60,539 bases of DNA from an uncultured Rhodospirillales bacterium (GTDB lineage: Bacteria; Pseudomonadota; Alphaproteobacteria; Acetobacterales; Acetobacteraceae), in contig CAIMOR010000462.1 of the NCBI GenBank assembly GCA_903843125.1, forward strand, positions 1-60,539, given 5' to 3'. A program made the translations under genes and the position numbers. Under the pieces are notes generated by a model. That model saw only the letters and a program-made list of their open reading frames with translations. It was not told where the DNA came from and ran no database searches. Position 1 is the first letter of the stretch; every line of letters begins with the position of its first letter. Below are positions 1 through 9,736 of the stretch, piece by piece.

Positions 1-1
1 G

Positions 2-685
2 ATGCGCGCGCTGCGCGAGGCGCCCTTCCCGGTGGTGGGCGCGCCGAGTGGCATGGCGCTGGGCGGTGGCTGCGAGGTGCTGCTGCATTGCGACGCGGTG
101 GAGGCACATGCCGAGACCTATATCGGCCTGGTGGAAGTGGGCGTGGGGCTGATCCCCGGCTGGGGCGGCTGCACCACCATGCTCCGCCGCTGGAGCGAGG
201 CGCCGAAGCTGCCGAAGGGGCCGATGCCGCCGGTGGCCAAGGCCTTCGAGATGATCAGCACGGCGCAGGTGGCCAAGTCCGCCGCCGAGGCAAAGGAGAT
301 GCTGATCCTGCGCCCGACCGATGGCGTGGTGATGAACCGCGACCGGCTGCTGGCCGCGGCCAAGGCACGGGCGCTGGCGATGCTAGACGGCTACGCACCG
401 CAGCAGGCCGCCAAGCTGCGGCTGCCCGGTGCAACGGGGCGTGCTGCGCTGACCATGGCGGTGCAGGCGCAGGTGGCCATGGGCCGCGCCACGCCGCATG
501 ACGCGGTGGTGTGCGAGCACCTGGCGAATACGCTGACGGGCGGCGACACCGACTTCCTGGACGAGACCACGGAAGACCAGGTGCTGAAGCTGGAGCGCCA
601 GGGCTTCATGGCGCTGTTGAAGACCAGGGGCACGCTGGCGCGCGTCGAGCACATGCTCGAAACCGGCCGGCCGCTGCGGAACTAG
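2..685 (+). CDS. 3-hydroxyacyl-CoA dehydrogenase/enoyl-CoA hydratase, C-terminal part (5' end outside window)
   Basis: This is the C-terminal 227 codons of a beta-oxidation enzyme whose start lies upstream of the window. The visible part is a crotonase fold: GMALGGGCEV is the oxyanion-hole region and GLVEVGVGLIPG carries the catalytic-type Glu. Crotonase after a missing N-terminal part, with a long helical tail, fits the FadN-type fusion (dehydrogenase first, hydratase last, usually near 780 residues) better than a stand-alone hydratase. It would hydrate 2-enoyl-CoA and oxidise 3-hydroxyacyl-CoA in the cytoplasm. It is followed after 10 nt by an acyl-CoA dehydrogenase, which does the preceding step, so the two are probably one operon. 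The first in-frame ATG, at base 2, is unlikely to be the real start. The fusion is inferred because the dehydrogenase half is not visible. Confidence 0.8.
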   Translation: MRALREAPFPVVGAPSGMALGGGCEVLLHCDAVEAHAETYIGLVEVGVGLIPGWGGCTTMLRRWSEAPKLPKGPMPPVAKAFEMISTAQVAKSAAEAKEMLILRPTDGVVMNRDRLLAAAKARALAMLDGYAPQQAAKLRLPGATGRAALTMAVQAQVAMGRATPHDAVVCEHLANTLTGGDTDFLDETTEDQVLKLERQGFMALLKTRGTLARVEHMLETGRPLRN

Positions 686-695
686 GAGAAGCATC

Positions 696-2477
696 ATGCC
701 GACCTACAAGGCGCCACTGCGCGACATGCGCTTCGTGCTGAACGAACTGGCCGACCCCGAGCGTTTGCGCGCGCTGCCGGGCTTCGAGGAGATGACCGCC
801 GACCTGATCGACCCGGTGCTGGAAGAAGCCGCGAAGATCTGCGAGGAAGTGCTGCTGCCGCTGAACCGCAGCGGCGACGAGGAAGGCTGCACGATCGAGA
901 ATGGCGTGGTCCGCACGCCGAAGGGTTTCAAGGAAGCCTACCAAGCGTTTTCCGAGGGCGGTTGGGGCGGGCTTTCGAGCGACTCCGAGGATGGCGGCCA
1001 GGGCCTGCCGCAGACCATCGGCATGGTGGTGGAGGAGATGATCTGCTCCGCCAACCTGGCCTTCGGCATGTATCCGGGGCTGACGCATGGCGCCTACGCC
1101 GCCATCAAGAAACACGGCAGCGCCGAGCAGAAGGCGCTGTACCTGCCGAAGATGGTCAACGGCGAATGGTCCGGCACGATGTGCCTGACCGAGCCGCAAT
1201 GCGGCACCGACCTGGGCCTGATCCGCACCAAGGCGGTGCCCGGCGACGACGGCAGCTACCGCATCACCGGCAACAAGATTTTTATTAGCGCCGGCGAGCA
1301 TGATCTCAGCGCGAACATCGTCCACCTGGTGCTGGCCAAGCTGCCGAATGCGCCGCCGGGGACGCGCGGTATCTCGCTCTTCATCGTGCCGAAATTCCTG
1401 CCGACCGAGGACGGCAAGCCCGGCCAGCGCAACGGCGCCGTCTGCACCGCGCTGGAACACAAGATGGGCATCAAGGCCAGCGCTACCTGCGCGATGAGCT
1501 TCGATGACGCCAAGGGCTGGCTGGTGGGCAAGCCGCACCAGGGCCTGCGCGCCATGTTCACCATGATGAACGCGGCACGCCTGGGCGTGGGCGTGCAGGG
1601 GCTGGGGCTGGCGGAGGTGAGCTACCAGAACGCGGTGGCCTATGCGCGCGACCGGCTGCAGGGCCGCGGCATTGATGGCGTGAAGGCGAAGGACAAGCCG
1701 GCCGACCCGATCCTGGTGCACCCCGACGTGCGCCGCATGCTGCTGACCATGCGCGCCCAGGCCGAGGGTTGCCGCGCCTTGTGTGCGATTACCGCCACCG
1801 AGCTAGACGTCGCCACGCGCCACCCTGATGCGCAGGTCAAGCAGGACGCGGACGACTTCGTGCAGCTGATGACGCCGATCATCAAGGCGATGTTCACCGA
1901 CTTCGGTTGGGATGCGACCGCGATGGGCATGCAGGTGTTCGGTGGCCACGGCTATATCCGCGACCACGGCATGGAGCAGTTCGTGCGCGATGCGCGGATT
2001 GCGCAGCTGTATGAGGGCACCAACGGCATCCAGGCGCTGGACCTGGTGGGGCGCAAGATGCCGCAGCATGCTGGGCGCTACCTGCGCAGCTTCTTCCACC
2101 CGGTGCTGGCGTACATCGAACAGCATGAGGAGAACGAGGCGATGGCCGAGTTCATCCTGCCGCTCTCAAAGGCGTTCGGGCGGTTGCAGCAGGCCACCGC
2201 GGAAGTGGCGCGGCGGGGCTTCAGCGACCCGTTCGAGGCCGGGGCCGCGGCCAGCGAATACCTGCGGCTGTTCGGGCTGACGGCGCTGGCCTGGATGTGG
2301 GCGCGCATGGCGGAAGCGGCGCTGAAGCATCCGGATGACGAGACCGGCTTCTACAAGGCCAAGCTTGCCACCGCCCGCTTCTACATGCAGCGTATGCTGC
2401 CGCAGACCAGCGCGCTGGTGGCCTGCATCATGGCCGGCGGCGAGACGCTCAAGCAGTTCGAGGACGCCGCCTTCTGA
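696..2477 (+). CDS. Acyl-CoA dehydrogenase, long form with extra C-terminal domain
   Basis: This FAD enzyme introduces the 2,3-double bond into acyl-CoA and passes electrons to ETF. At 593 residues it is longer than the ~380-residue basic family. It carries CLTEPQCGTDLG in the FAD/substrate-binding middle domain and FGGHGYIRDHGMEQ followed by YEGTNGIQ, where Glu440 is at the usual catalytic-base position. The last ~110 residues match the helical C-terminal extension of the long FadE-like group. A GGAGAA ribosome-binding site precedes the ATG by a few bases. The stop overlaps the next start as TGATG, so this gene and the CaiB-type gene are probably translationally coupled. Chain-length preference cannot be read from the sequence. 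Confidence 0.92.
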   Translation: MPTYKAPLRDMRFVLNELADPERLRALPGFEEMTADLIDPVLEEAAKICEEVLLPLNRSGDEEGCTIENGVVRTPKGFKEAYQAFSEGGWGGLSSDSEDGGQGLPQTIGMVVEEMICSANLAFGMYPGLTHGAYAAIKKHGSAEQKALYLPKMVNGEWSGTMCLTEPQCGTDLGLIRTKAVPGDDGSYRITGNKIFISAGEHDLSANIVHLVLAKLPNAPPGTRGISLFIVPKFLPTEDGKPGQRNGAVCTALEHKMGIKASATCAMSFDDAKGWLVGKPHQGLRAMFTMMNAARLGVGVQGLGLAEVSYQNAVAYARDRLQGRGIDGVKAKDKPADPILVHPDVRRMLLTMRAQAEGCRALCAITATELDVATRHPDAQVKQDADDFVQLMTPIIKAMFTDFGWDATAMGMQVFGGHGYIRDHGMEQFVRDARIAQLYEGTNGIQALDLVGRKMPQHAGRYLRSFFHPVLAYIEQHEENEAMAEFILPLSKAFGRLQQATAEVARRGFSDPFEAGAAASEYLRLFGLTALAWMWARMAEAALKHPDDETGFYKAKLATARFYMQRMLPQTSALVACIMAGGETLKQFEDAAF

Positions 2478-3664
2478 TGTCGCTGCCGCTCGCCGGATTG
2501 ACCGTCCTTGACCTGACGCAGATCTACAACGGCCCCTATGCCGCCTTCCTGCTGGCGCAGGCGGGGGCGGAGGTGGTGAAGGTGGAGCCGCCGGACGGTG
2601 AGCATCTGCGGCGGCGCGCGGCGGGCGGGTTTGCGCTGCCGTTTGCGTCGTTGAATGGCGGCAAGCGGTCGGTACGGCTCGACCTCAAGCAGCCGCGCGG
2701 GCGGGATGTGCTGCGCGAGCTGGCGATGCACGCGGACGTGTTGGTGGAGAACTTCGCACCAGGCGTGATGGACCGGTTGGGGCTGGGCGCGGCGGCGTTG
2801 CAGGCATTGAACCCGCGCCTGGTCTATGCCTGTTCCAGCGGGTTCGGCAGCGAAGGGCCGTACCGCGACTACCCCGCCATGGACCTGACGGTGCAGGCCA
2901 TGGCCGGCTACATGGGCATCACCGGCTTTGCCGATACGCCGCCGACCAAGTGCGGCCCGGCGGTGGCCGATTTCCTCGCCGGCGCGCATCTGTACGGCGC
3001 CGTCGTCACCGCGCTGCTGGAACGCGAACGCACGGGCGTGGCGCGGCGGGTCGAGGTCTCGATGCTGGAGACCGCGTATTTCCCGCTGCTGTCGGCGCTC
3101 AGCATGGTGAAGCCGGGGCAGGATGCGGACAGCGTGCGCGTCGGCAACCGGCACAGCGGCCTCTCGCTGGCGCCCTACAGCGTGTACCCCTGCGCGGACG
3201 GCCACATTGCCATCATCACCAGCAACGAGGCGCAGTGGCAGGGCCTCTGCCGCGCGCTTGCAATGACGGAGCTGCTGGACGACCCGCGCAGCCGCACGGT
3301 GAAGGACCGCTGCGCCAACATGGACTGGATGGACGCAACGGTGGCCGAGCGTACCATCCACGTCACCAAGCAGGCGCTGTTCGAGAAGCTGCTGGCGGAG
3401 CGCGTGCCGTGCGGGCCGGTGCGCACGCTGACGGAGGTGATGCACGACCCGCACCTCCACGCCACCGGCGGGCTGCGTTGGCAGGAGCATCCGGAATTCG
3501 GCCGGTTGCCGATCCCCTCGGGGCCGCTGCATTTCTCCGGCGTGGAACCGCCGCAGGCGCCGCCGACCGGGCCGCTGGGCGCCGAGACGCGCGACGTGCT
3601 GCGCGAGAAGCTGGGGCTTGATGACGCCGCGATGGATGCGCTGGCGGCGGATGGGGTGATCTAG
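2477..3664 (+). CDS. CaiB/BaiF family (class III) CoA-transferase
   Basis: This 395-residue protein is a family III CoA-transferase, which moves CoA between acyl-CoA and a free acid through an aspartyl-CoA anhydride. The N-terminus LDLTQIYNGPYAAFLLAQAG, followed by GAEVVKVEPP, is the typical CoA-binding start. NGGKRSVRLDLKQPRG and VLVENFAPGVMDRLG are conserved family stretches. The Asp in YPAMDLTVQAMAG (about residue 136) is the probable nucleophile. It overlaps the acyl-CoA dehydrogenase by 1 nt and may activate the acid that this operon degrades; the substrate is unknown. Its TAG shares a palindromic CTAG with the stop of the convergent gene downstream. Confidence 0.92.
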   Translation: MSLPLAGLTVLDLTQIYNGPYAAFLLAQAGAEVVKVEPPDGEHLRRRAAGGFALPFASLNGGKRSVRLDLKQPRGRDVLRELAMHADVLVENFAPGVMDRLGLGAAALQALNPRLVYACSSGFGSEGPYRDYPAMDLTVQAMAGYMGITGFADTPPTKCGPAVADFLAGAHLYGAVVTALLERERTGVARRVEVSMLETAYFPLLSALSMVKPGQDADSVRVGNRHSGLSLAPYSVYPCADGHIAIITSNEAQWQGLCRALAMTELLDDPRSRTVKDRCANMDWMDATVAERTIHVTKQALFEKLLAERVPCGPVRTLTEVMHDPHLHATGGLRWQEHPEFGRLPIPSGPLHFSGVEPPQAPPTGPLGAETRDVLREKLGLDDAAMDALAADGVI

Positions 3665-4626
3665 TCTGCGGTGATCCTCGCCGCCGTCACCACCTGCTGC
3701 ATCGCCACCTGTTCGTCGCGGATCTTCTGCTGGAAGGCCTCGGGCGTCAGCGCGCCAGGCGTCGCCGCCTCCTGCGCGAGGATGCTGGTGAAGCCAGGTT
3801 CGGCCAGGGCGGAATTGGTGGCGTTGTTCAACACGGCGCGCACGTCCCGCGGAATGCCCTGCGGCGCGAACAACCCCCACCAGATGCCGCCGACATAATC
3901 CACGCCCTGCTCGCGCGCGGTCGGCGCTGCCGGCGTGCCGGGCGGCTGGGTTTCGCCGGCATGGGCCAGCACCTTCAGCAGGTTGCCGCGCAGCTGGCCG
4001 CCGGTGCTGGCGAAGGTGGTGAACATCACATCCACGCGCCCGGCCACCAGATCCGTCAGCGCGCCAGCGGTGCCCCGGTAGGGAATGTGCTGCATGCTCA
4101 CGCCGGCCTTCAGGCAGAACAGTTCCGTCATCAGATGCACCGTGCTGCCCGGGCCGCTGCTGGCATAGGTGACCTCACCGGGCTTGGCACGGGCTTCCGC
4201 CACCATGGCGCGCAGGCTGGCGAAGCGCGTGGTGACCGGCACGAAGGCGGCCAGCGGCGCGCTGGCGAGCAGCGCGATGCCGTCCAGGTCACGGGCTGCA
4301 TCGAAGGCGATGCGCTGCACCGGCGCGATGGCGGCGACTGAGGAGGTGGTGACGAGAAGCGTATGGCCATCGGGCGCTGCCTGGGCCGCGTATTGCACCC
4401 CCACTGCGCTTCCGGCGCCAGGTCGGTTCTCGATGACGAAGGGCTGGCCGAAATGCGCCTGCAGGCGCTCCGCCAGCGGCCGCGCCATGGCGTCGTTGGA
4501 GCCGCCGGGGGTGAAGGGCACCACGATGCGCACCGGGCGCGACGGCCAAGGGGAGCCTGCGCCCTGCGCCCGCGCCATCCCTGGCGCCAGCAGCGCCGCC
4601 GCCATCACTCCACGCCGAGCCAGCAT
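3661..4626 (-). CDS. Bug/TctC-family tripartite tricarboxylate transporter substrate-binding protein (1)
   Basis: This 321-residue periplasmic receptor captures a small carboxylate or related solute for a tripartite tricarboxylate-type permease. It has a cleavable signal (MLARRGVMAAALLAPGMARAQ), then WPSRPVRIVVPFTPGGSNDA and NRPGAGSAVGVQYAAQAAPDG, the two loops that grip the ligand in Bug proteins. VPYRGTAGALTDLVAGRVDVMF is the usual domain-two stretch. The chosen ATG at 4626 has GGAGGAAACC just upstream; a 20-codon in-frame extension lacks family features. It diverges from the CoA-transferase subunits at 4716, which hints at an organic-acid ligand. No TctA/TctB membrane genes are present in the window. 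Confidence 0.9.
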   Translation of the reverse strand: MLARRGVMAAALLAPGMARAQGAGSPWPSRPVRIVVPFTPGGSNDAMARPLAERLQAHFGQPFVIENRPGAGSAVGVQYAAQAAPDGHTLLVTTSSVAAIAPVQRIAFDAARDLDGIALLASAPLAAFVPVTTRFASLRAMVAEARAKPGEVTYASSGPGSTVHLMTELFCLKAGVSMQHIPYRGTAGALTDLVAGRVDVMFTTFASTGGQLRGNLLKVLAHAGETQPPGTPAAPTAREQGVDYVGGIWWGLFAPQGIPRDVRAVLNNATNSALAEPGFTSILAQEAATPGALTPEAFQQKIRDEQVAMQQVVTAARITAD

Positions 4627-4715
4627 GTGGTTTCCTCCGTTCCGCGCAGCCTGCACGTGGACGCCACGCGCGGCAACTGGCAGCATCCGGCGGAACAGCA
4701 GGGGGAACGCCGCGC

Positions 4716-5446
<731 letters not shown>

Positions 5447-5450
<4 letters not shown>

Positions 5451-6091
5451 GCGGAACGGAAAAGGGCTGGAACCGGCAGCAGATGGCCGACCGTCTCTCG
5501 GAGAAATTCGAGGATGGCTGGTTGGTCAACCTCGGCGTCGGCATCCCGACGCTGTGCAGCAATACCGATCTCGGCGGCCGCGAGATCACCTACCACTCCG
5601 AGAACGGGCTGATCGGCTATGGTCCGGTGCTGCCGGCGGGGCAGGAGGACCTGCACCTGGTCAATGCCGGTGGGCAGAACGTCTCGCTGAAGCCGGACAG
5701 CGTGACGGTGAACCACGCCGACAGCTTCGCCATCATCCGCAGCGGGCGCATCGATGTGACCGTGATGGGCGCCTATGAGGTGGCGGCCAATGGCGACTTC
5801 GCCAACTGGAAGGTGGCCGGGCAGAAGGGCGGCGGCATCGGCGGCGCCATGGACCTGGCGGCCTGCGCCAAGCGGGTCTTCATCATCCTGGAGCACGTGA
5901 CCCGCAAGGGCGCGCCGCGCCTGGTGCCGGCGTGCAGCCTGCCGGTGACGGCACGCGGCGTGGTAACGCTGGTGGCGACCAACTACGGCCTGTTCGCCCC
6001 CACCGGCCATGGTTTCCGCGTGGTGGAGCTGGCGCCGGGGATGAGCTTCGAGGAAGTCCGCGCCGCCACCGGCGCACCGCTGGAGAGCTGA
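5447..6091 (+). CDS. 3-oxoacid CoA-transferase, subunit B
   Basis: This is the beta subunit of the class I CoA-transferase, 214 residues. It has VNLGVGIPTLCSN and the catalytic SENGLIGYGP motif, in which Glu52 forms the glutamyl-CoA thioester. GGIGGAMDLAACAKRVFI and ARGVVTLVATNYGLF follow as expected. It starts inside the stop of subunit A (ATGA), so synthesis of the two subunits is probably coupled. Three bases after its stop a DsbA-fold isomerase begins, making a three-gene operon. Confidence 0.92.
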
Positions 6092-6094
6092 GAC

Positions 6095-6694
6095 ATGCAC
6101 ATCGACTACTACGCCTCATTGAACTCGCCCTGGACCTACATGGGCGGCGCGCGGGTCGAGGCGCTGGCGGCGAAGTACCACGCCACGCTGCGGATCTGGC
6201 CGGTGGATTTCGGCACCATCTTCGCCGGCTCCGGCGGGCTGCCGCTGCCCAAGCGCAGCCCGCAGCGCCAGGCCTACCGCTTGCAGGAATTGGCGCGCTG
6301 GAAGGCGGAACTGGGCCTGCCCTTCCACATCCAGCCCAAGCACTTCCCGACCAGCGAGGCGCTGTCCTCCGCCTGCGTCATCGCGCTGCGGGAGACGGCC
6401 GGCGATGCGCCGGCCATCCGCCTGGCGCAGCGCGTGCTGAAGGCGCTGTGGGAGGAGGAGAAGAACCCCGGCGACGAGGCCACGCTGGCCGCGCTGGTCG
6501 GCGATTGCGGGCTGGACGCGCAGGCGGTGCTGGCACTCGGCCGCGACCCCCGCTGGGGCGAGATGCGCGAGCGCGACACCGCTGCCGCCCTGGCGCGCGG
6601 CGTCTTCGGCGCGCCGAGCTATGTCATCGGCGAAGACATCTTCTGGGGCCAAGACCGGCTGATGTTCGTCGAGAAGCGGCTGGCGCGGGGCTGA
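6095..6694 (+). CDS. 2-hydroxychromene-2-carboxylate isomerase-like DsbA-fold (kappa GST) protein
   Basis: This 199-residue protein belongs to the DsbA-like, kappa-class glutathione transferase family that includes NahD. It opens with DYYASLNSPWTYMGGARVEAL, where Ser replaces the usual CxxC and the SPW(T/A)Y pattern binds glutathione. It ends with AALARGVFGAPSYVIGEDIFWGQDRL, the cis-Pro loop and final helix of the family. NahD itself isomerises 2-hydroxychromene-2-carboxylate in naphthalene degradation, but many relatives have unknown substrates. It follows the CoA-transferase pair by 3 nt, so a role in breaking down an aromatic or cyclic acid to a 3-oxoacid is plausible, not shown. Confidence 0.82.
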   Translation: MHIDYYASLNSPWTYMGGARVEALAAKYHATLRIWPVDFGTIFAGSGGLPLPKRSPQRQAYRLQELARWKAELGLPFHIQPKHFPTSEALSSACVIALRETAGDAPAIRLAQRVLKALWEEEKNPGDEATLAALVGDCGLDAQAVLALGRDPRWGEMRERDTAAALARGVFGAPSYVIGEDIFWGQDRLMFVEKRLARG

Positions 6695-6765
6695 CGCCAT
6701 GGCCCCGGCAAAGGTAGCGAAAACAACATTTGACTCGGAGTCGCGGCCCGGCTGACGCTTGGGTC

Positions 6766-7563
6766 ATGGATACTGCCCCATCGGGCTTCGCCGTCGCCCA
6801 GGTTGCCTGCCCGGTGCTGGAAAGCGTCGCGGTGGGCCAGCGCTACCACCGCCTGGTGGTGGCGGCGCCGGGGCTGGCCGCGCGGACCAGGCCGGGCCAA
6901 TTCTGCCACCTGCTGTGCCGGGACGCCGGTGGCAGCGGCCCCTTCCTGCGTCGGCCGATGAGCGTGTGGCGCATCGGTGCCGATGGCACGCTGGGGTTCC
7001 TGCTGCACGTGAAGGGGCGCGGCACCGCGGCGCTGGCGCGGCTGCGTCCCGGCGATGCGCTGGACGTGGTCGGCCCGCTCGGCGTCGGCTTTGCGCTGCC
7101 GCCGACGGCGCGGCGCATTCTCGTACTGGCACGCGGCGTCGGGCTGGCGACGCTGGCGCCGCTGGTCGGCAGCGGCCCGCAGGTGCACGCGGTGCTCTCG
7201 GCCCGCGCACCCGGGGACCTGATGGCCGACGAGTTCGGCGCCAGCAGTTACGACGCGGTGTTCGACAGCGACGGCAGTTCGGCGCCCGCCGCGGTGGAAG
7301 CGCTGCTGCGCCGGCGCTTCGAGACCGAGCGACCGGACGCGGTGTTCACCTGCGGCTCCAACCGGTTGTTCCTGGTGCTGCAGCGGCTGGCGGCGGAATA
7401 CGGCATCCCCGGCCAGGTGGCGCTGGAACAGCAGATGGGCTGCGGCCTCGGCATGTGCTTCTGCTGCGTGCGCGACATCCGCGACGAGGCCGGCCACATC
7501 TCGCATCAGCGGGTTTGCCGCGAAGGCCCGGTCTTCGACCTGCAGCAGGCATTGGCATGGTGA
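6766..7563 (+). CDS. pyrK: Dihydroorotate dehydrogenase B, electron-transfer (iron-sulfur/FAD) subunit
   Basis: This is a PyrK-type subunit, 265 residues from the ATG at 6766. An N-terminal FAD domain (FCHLLCRDAG, FLRRPMSVWRI) is followed by an NAD-binding domain and a C-terminal [2Fe-2S] site, CGLGMCFCCVRD with a fourth Cys in VCREGPVF. It passes electrons between NAD(H) and the FMN subunit PyrD, whose gene overlaps by 7 nt. An in-frame TTG at 6730 would add 12 residues; neither start has a strong ribosome-binding site. The TTG lies at an 11-nt perfect palindrome (6732-6742, GACTC-G-GAGTC) that may be an operator. Class 1B enzymes are typical of Gram-positives, so this is unexpected here. 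Confidence 0.88.
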   Translation: MDTAPSGFAVAQVACPVLESVAVGQRYHRLVVAAPGLAARTRPGQFCHLLCRDAGGSGPFLRRPMSVWRIGADGTLGFLLHVKGRGTAALARLRPGDALDVVGPLGVGFALPPTARRILVLARGVGLATLAPLVGSGPQVHAVLSARAPGDLMADEFGASSYDAVFDSDGSSAPAAVEALLRRRFETERPDAVFTCGSNRLFLVLQRLAAEYGIPGQVALEQQMGCGLGMCFCCVRDIRDEAGHISHQRVCREGPVFDLQQALAW

Positions 7564-8483
7564 GGCTGGCGACGCGCATTGGCCGCCTGACGCTGGCCAA
7601 CCCGGTGATGCCGGCCAGCGGCACCTTTGGCCCGGAGCTGGCCGAGGTGATGGACCTGGACCGGCTCGGCGCGCTGGTGACGAAGTCGGTCACGCCGGAA
7701 GCGCGGCTGGGCAATGCCCTGCCGCGCCTGGCCGAGACCGAGAACGGGCTGCTGAACAGCATCGGCATTCCCGGCAAGGGGCTGGACGCCTTCGTCGCCC
7801 AGGCCATGCCGGAATGGCGCCGGTTCCGCGCGCCGCTGGTGGTCAGCCTCTCGGCGCCGAGCGTGGCCGAGTTCGCCCACGCCGCGGCGGTGCTGGCGGC
7901 GACGCCGGGGGTGGCGGCGATTGAAGCGAACATCTCCTGCCCGAACCTGGAGGAGGATGGCCGCGCCTTCGCCATGCTGCCGGAAACCGCCGCTGCCGCC
8001 GTGGCCGCGGTGCGGGCGGCCTGCGCGCTGCCGCTCTGGGTCAAGCTCTCGCCCAACACCGCGGATATCGCCGCCGTGGCGCGGGCCTGCGAGGCGGCGG
8101 GCGCCGAGGCGCTGGTGGTGGCCAATACCATCCTCGGCCTGGCGATCGATATCGAGACCGCGCGGCCGAAGCTGGGCGCCGGCATGGGCGGGCTCAGCGG
8201 CCCGGCGTTCAAGCCCATCGCGCTGCGCCTGGTCTGGCAATGCGCGCAGGCGGTGGGCATTCCCATCATCGGCGTCGGCGGCATTTCCACCGCCGAGGAT
8301 GCGGTGGAATTCCTGATGGCTGGCGCGTCCGCGGTGCAGGTCGGCACCGCCAGCTTCGTGCAGCCGACCGCGATGCTGGACGTTCTCGACGGCCTGGTGG
8401 CGTTCTGCACGCGGCGCGGCATCGGCGATGTGGCGCAACTGGTCGGCGCGGCACTGCCGCGGGAGAGGTTGGCGGCGGAATGA
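7557..8483 (+). CDS. pyrD: Dihydroorotate dehydrogenase B, catalytic FMN subunit (class 1B)
   Basis: This 308-residue FMN barrel enzyme interconverts dihydroorotate and orotate in the cytosol. Class 1B features are visible: NPVMPASGTFGPE at the N-terminus, the EANISCPNLEEDG loop with the presumed catalytic Cys, VKLSPNTADI, and the phosphate-binding end IIGVGGISTAEDAVEFLMAG then ASAVQVGTA. Length matches PyrDB. It begins 7 nt inside pyrK and ends in an ATGA overlap with a carbamoyl-amidohydrolase. Most Proteobacteria use a membrane, quinone-linked class 2 PyrD for biosynthesis, so this soluble pair could be a second, possibly catabolic, enzyme. A dihydropyrimidine dehydrogenase reading is less likely because the Cys loop and length fit PyrDB. 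Confidence 0.88.
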   Translation: MVRLATRIGRLTLANPVMPASGTFGPELAEVMDLDRLGALVTKSVTPEARLGNALPRLAETENGLLNSIGIPGKGLDAFVAQAMPEWRRFRAPLVVSLSAPSVAEFAHAAAVLAATPGVAAIEANISCPNLEEDGRAFAMLPETAAAAVAAVRAACALPLWVKLSPNTADIAAVARACEAAGAEALVVANTILGLAIDIETARPKLGAGMGGLSGPAFKPIALRLVWQCAQAVGIPIIGVGGISTAEDAVEFLMAGASAVQVGTASFVQPTAMLDVLDGLVAFCTRRGIGDVAQLVGAALPRERLAAE

Positions 8484-9736
8484 ACGTATTGTCCCAGCGT
8501 ATCGCGGTACCGGTTGACGAAACGGCGCTGGCGGCACGGCTGCTGGAAGGTTTCCGCGCGCTGTCGCTGGACCCGCTGGGCGGAGTGACGCGCCCGGCCT
8601 GGTCGGCGCTGGAGACCGCCTGCCACGCGCTATGGGCCGAGGCCGGCGAAGCGCAGGGGCTGGCGCGTCACGTGGATGCCGTGGGCAATACCTGGCTCGC
8701 CCCGCCCGGGCTGGGCGAGGCGCCGGCGATGGCGACGGGGTCCCACCTGGACAGCGTGCCGCAGGGCGGCAATTTCGACGGCGCGGCCGGCACCGTCGCC
8801 GCACTGCTCTGCGCCTTGCGGGCGGCGCGGGACGGCCTGCCGCTGCGGGCGGTGGCGCTGCGCGGCGAGGAATCGCCCTGGTTCGGCGCGCCCTATGTCG
8901 GCACCCGCGCCGCCTTCGGTGCGCTGGACGCCGCCGAGCTGGCAACGCCACGCCGCGACAGCGGGCTGACCCTGGCCCAACACATTGCCGAGCAGGGCGG
9001 CGACCCGATGGCCGCCGGCGCCGGCGTGCCACTGCATGAGATCGCGCTGACAACGATGTTCTGGGAGCTGCATATCGAGCAGGGGCCGGTGCTGCTGGAC
9101 CGCGACCTGCCGGCCGCCGCGGTCAGCGCCGTGCGCGGCCATATCCGCTTCCCCCGGGCCCGCTGCGTGGGCGAAGCCGGGCATTCCGGCGTGGTACCGC
9201 GCCACCTGCGGCGAGACCCGGCCATGGCGGTGGCGGAATTGCTGATGGATCTGGACGGCCTCTGGGCGCGCAGCCTGCAGGAGGGCAACGACCTGGTGGT
9301 GACCGCCGGGCTGGTGATGACCGAGGCCGAGGCCAGCACCGCCACGCGCATACCCGGCGAGGTGCGATTCGCGCTGGATATCCGCAGCGCGAGCGCCGAG
9401 GTGCTGGACGGCATGCGCGGCTTCCTCGCCCGGCGCTGCGCCGATATCGGCCGTTCGCGCGGCGTGGAATTCGTGCTGGGCACGCGGGTGGAGGCGGCAC
9501 CGATCAGGCTGGATGCCGCCGGGCATGACGCGATCCAAGCGGCGCTGGCCAGGCCGTACAGCACCGTCTCCGGCGCCGGGCACGACGCCGCCGAGTTTGC
9601 CCGGCGTGGCGTGCCGGCGGCCATGGTCTTCGTCCGCAACGCCCATGGCAGCCACAACCCGCGCGAGGCGATGGAGGTCGGTGACCTGATGGCGGGCGTG
9701 GAGGCGATGTACGCCGCGATCCAGGCTCGCGCCTGA
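8480..9736 (+). CDS. Zn-dependent N-carbamoyl-amino-acid/allantoate amidohydrolase (M20 family)
   Basis: This 418-residue enzyme is in the M20 hydantoinase/carbamoylase group, which removes CO2 and NH3 from N-carbamoyl compounds. Metal-ligand motifs are in order: GSHLDSVPQGGNFDG, then the Glu pair in EESPWFG, then ELHIEQGPVLL, and near the end SGAGHDAAEF and NAHGSHNP. AGHSGVVPRHLRRDP is the dimer-domain Arg stretch. The start overlaps the pyrD stop as ATGA and the stop overlaps the next start as TGATG. Candidate substrates include N-carbamoyl-L-aspartate, N-carbamoyl-beta-alanine and ureidoglycolate-type compounds; coupling to pyrD points to the first, by inference. Confidence 0.88.
   Translation: MNVLSQRIAVPVDETALAARLLEGFRALSLDPLGGVTRPAWSALETACHALWAEAGEAQGLARHVDAVGNTWLAPPGLGEAPAMATGSHLDSVPQGGNFDGAAGTVAALLCALRAARDGLPLRAVALRGEESPWFGAPYVGTRAAFGALDAAELATPRRDSGLTLAQHIAEQGGDPMAAGAGVPLHEIALTTMFWELHIEQGPVLLDRDLPAAAVSAVRGHIRFPRARCVGEAGHSGVVPRHLRRDPAMAVAELLMDLDGLWARSLQEGNDLVVTAGLVMTEAEASTATRIPGEVRFALDIRSASAEVLDGMRGFLARRCADIGRSRGVEFVLGTRVEAAPIRLDAAGHDAIQAALARPYSTVSGAGHDAAEFARRGVPAAMVFVRNAHGSHNPREAMEVGDLMAGVEAMYAAIQARA

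Noticed and set aside
6730-6732. TTG as the pyrK start.
   Set aside because: It adds 12 residues without family support and has no better ribosome-binding site than the ATG at 6766; kept only as an alternative.
7557-8483. PyrD as a dihydropyrimidine dehydrogenase (PreA) subunit.
   Set aside because: The NISCPN loop, length and PyrK partner with a single [2Fe-2S] site fit class 1B dihydroorotate dehydrogenase; PreA has extra ferredoxin cysteines that are missing.
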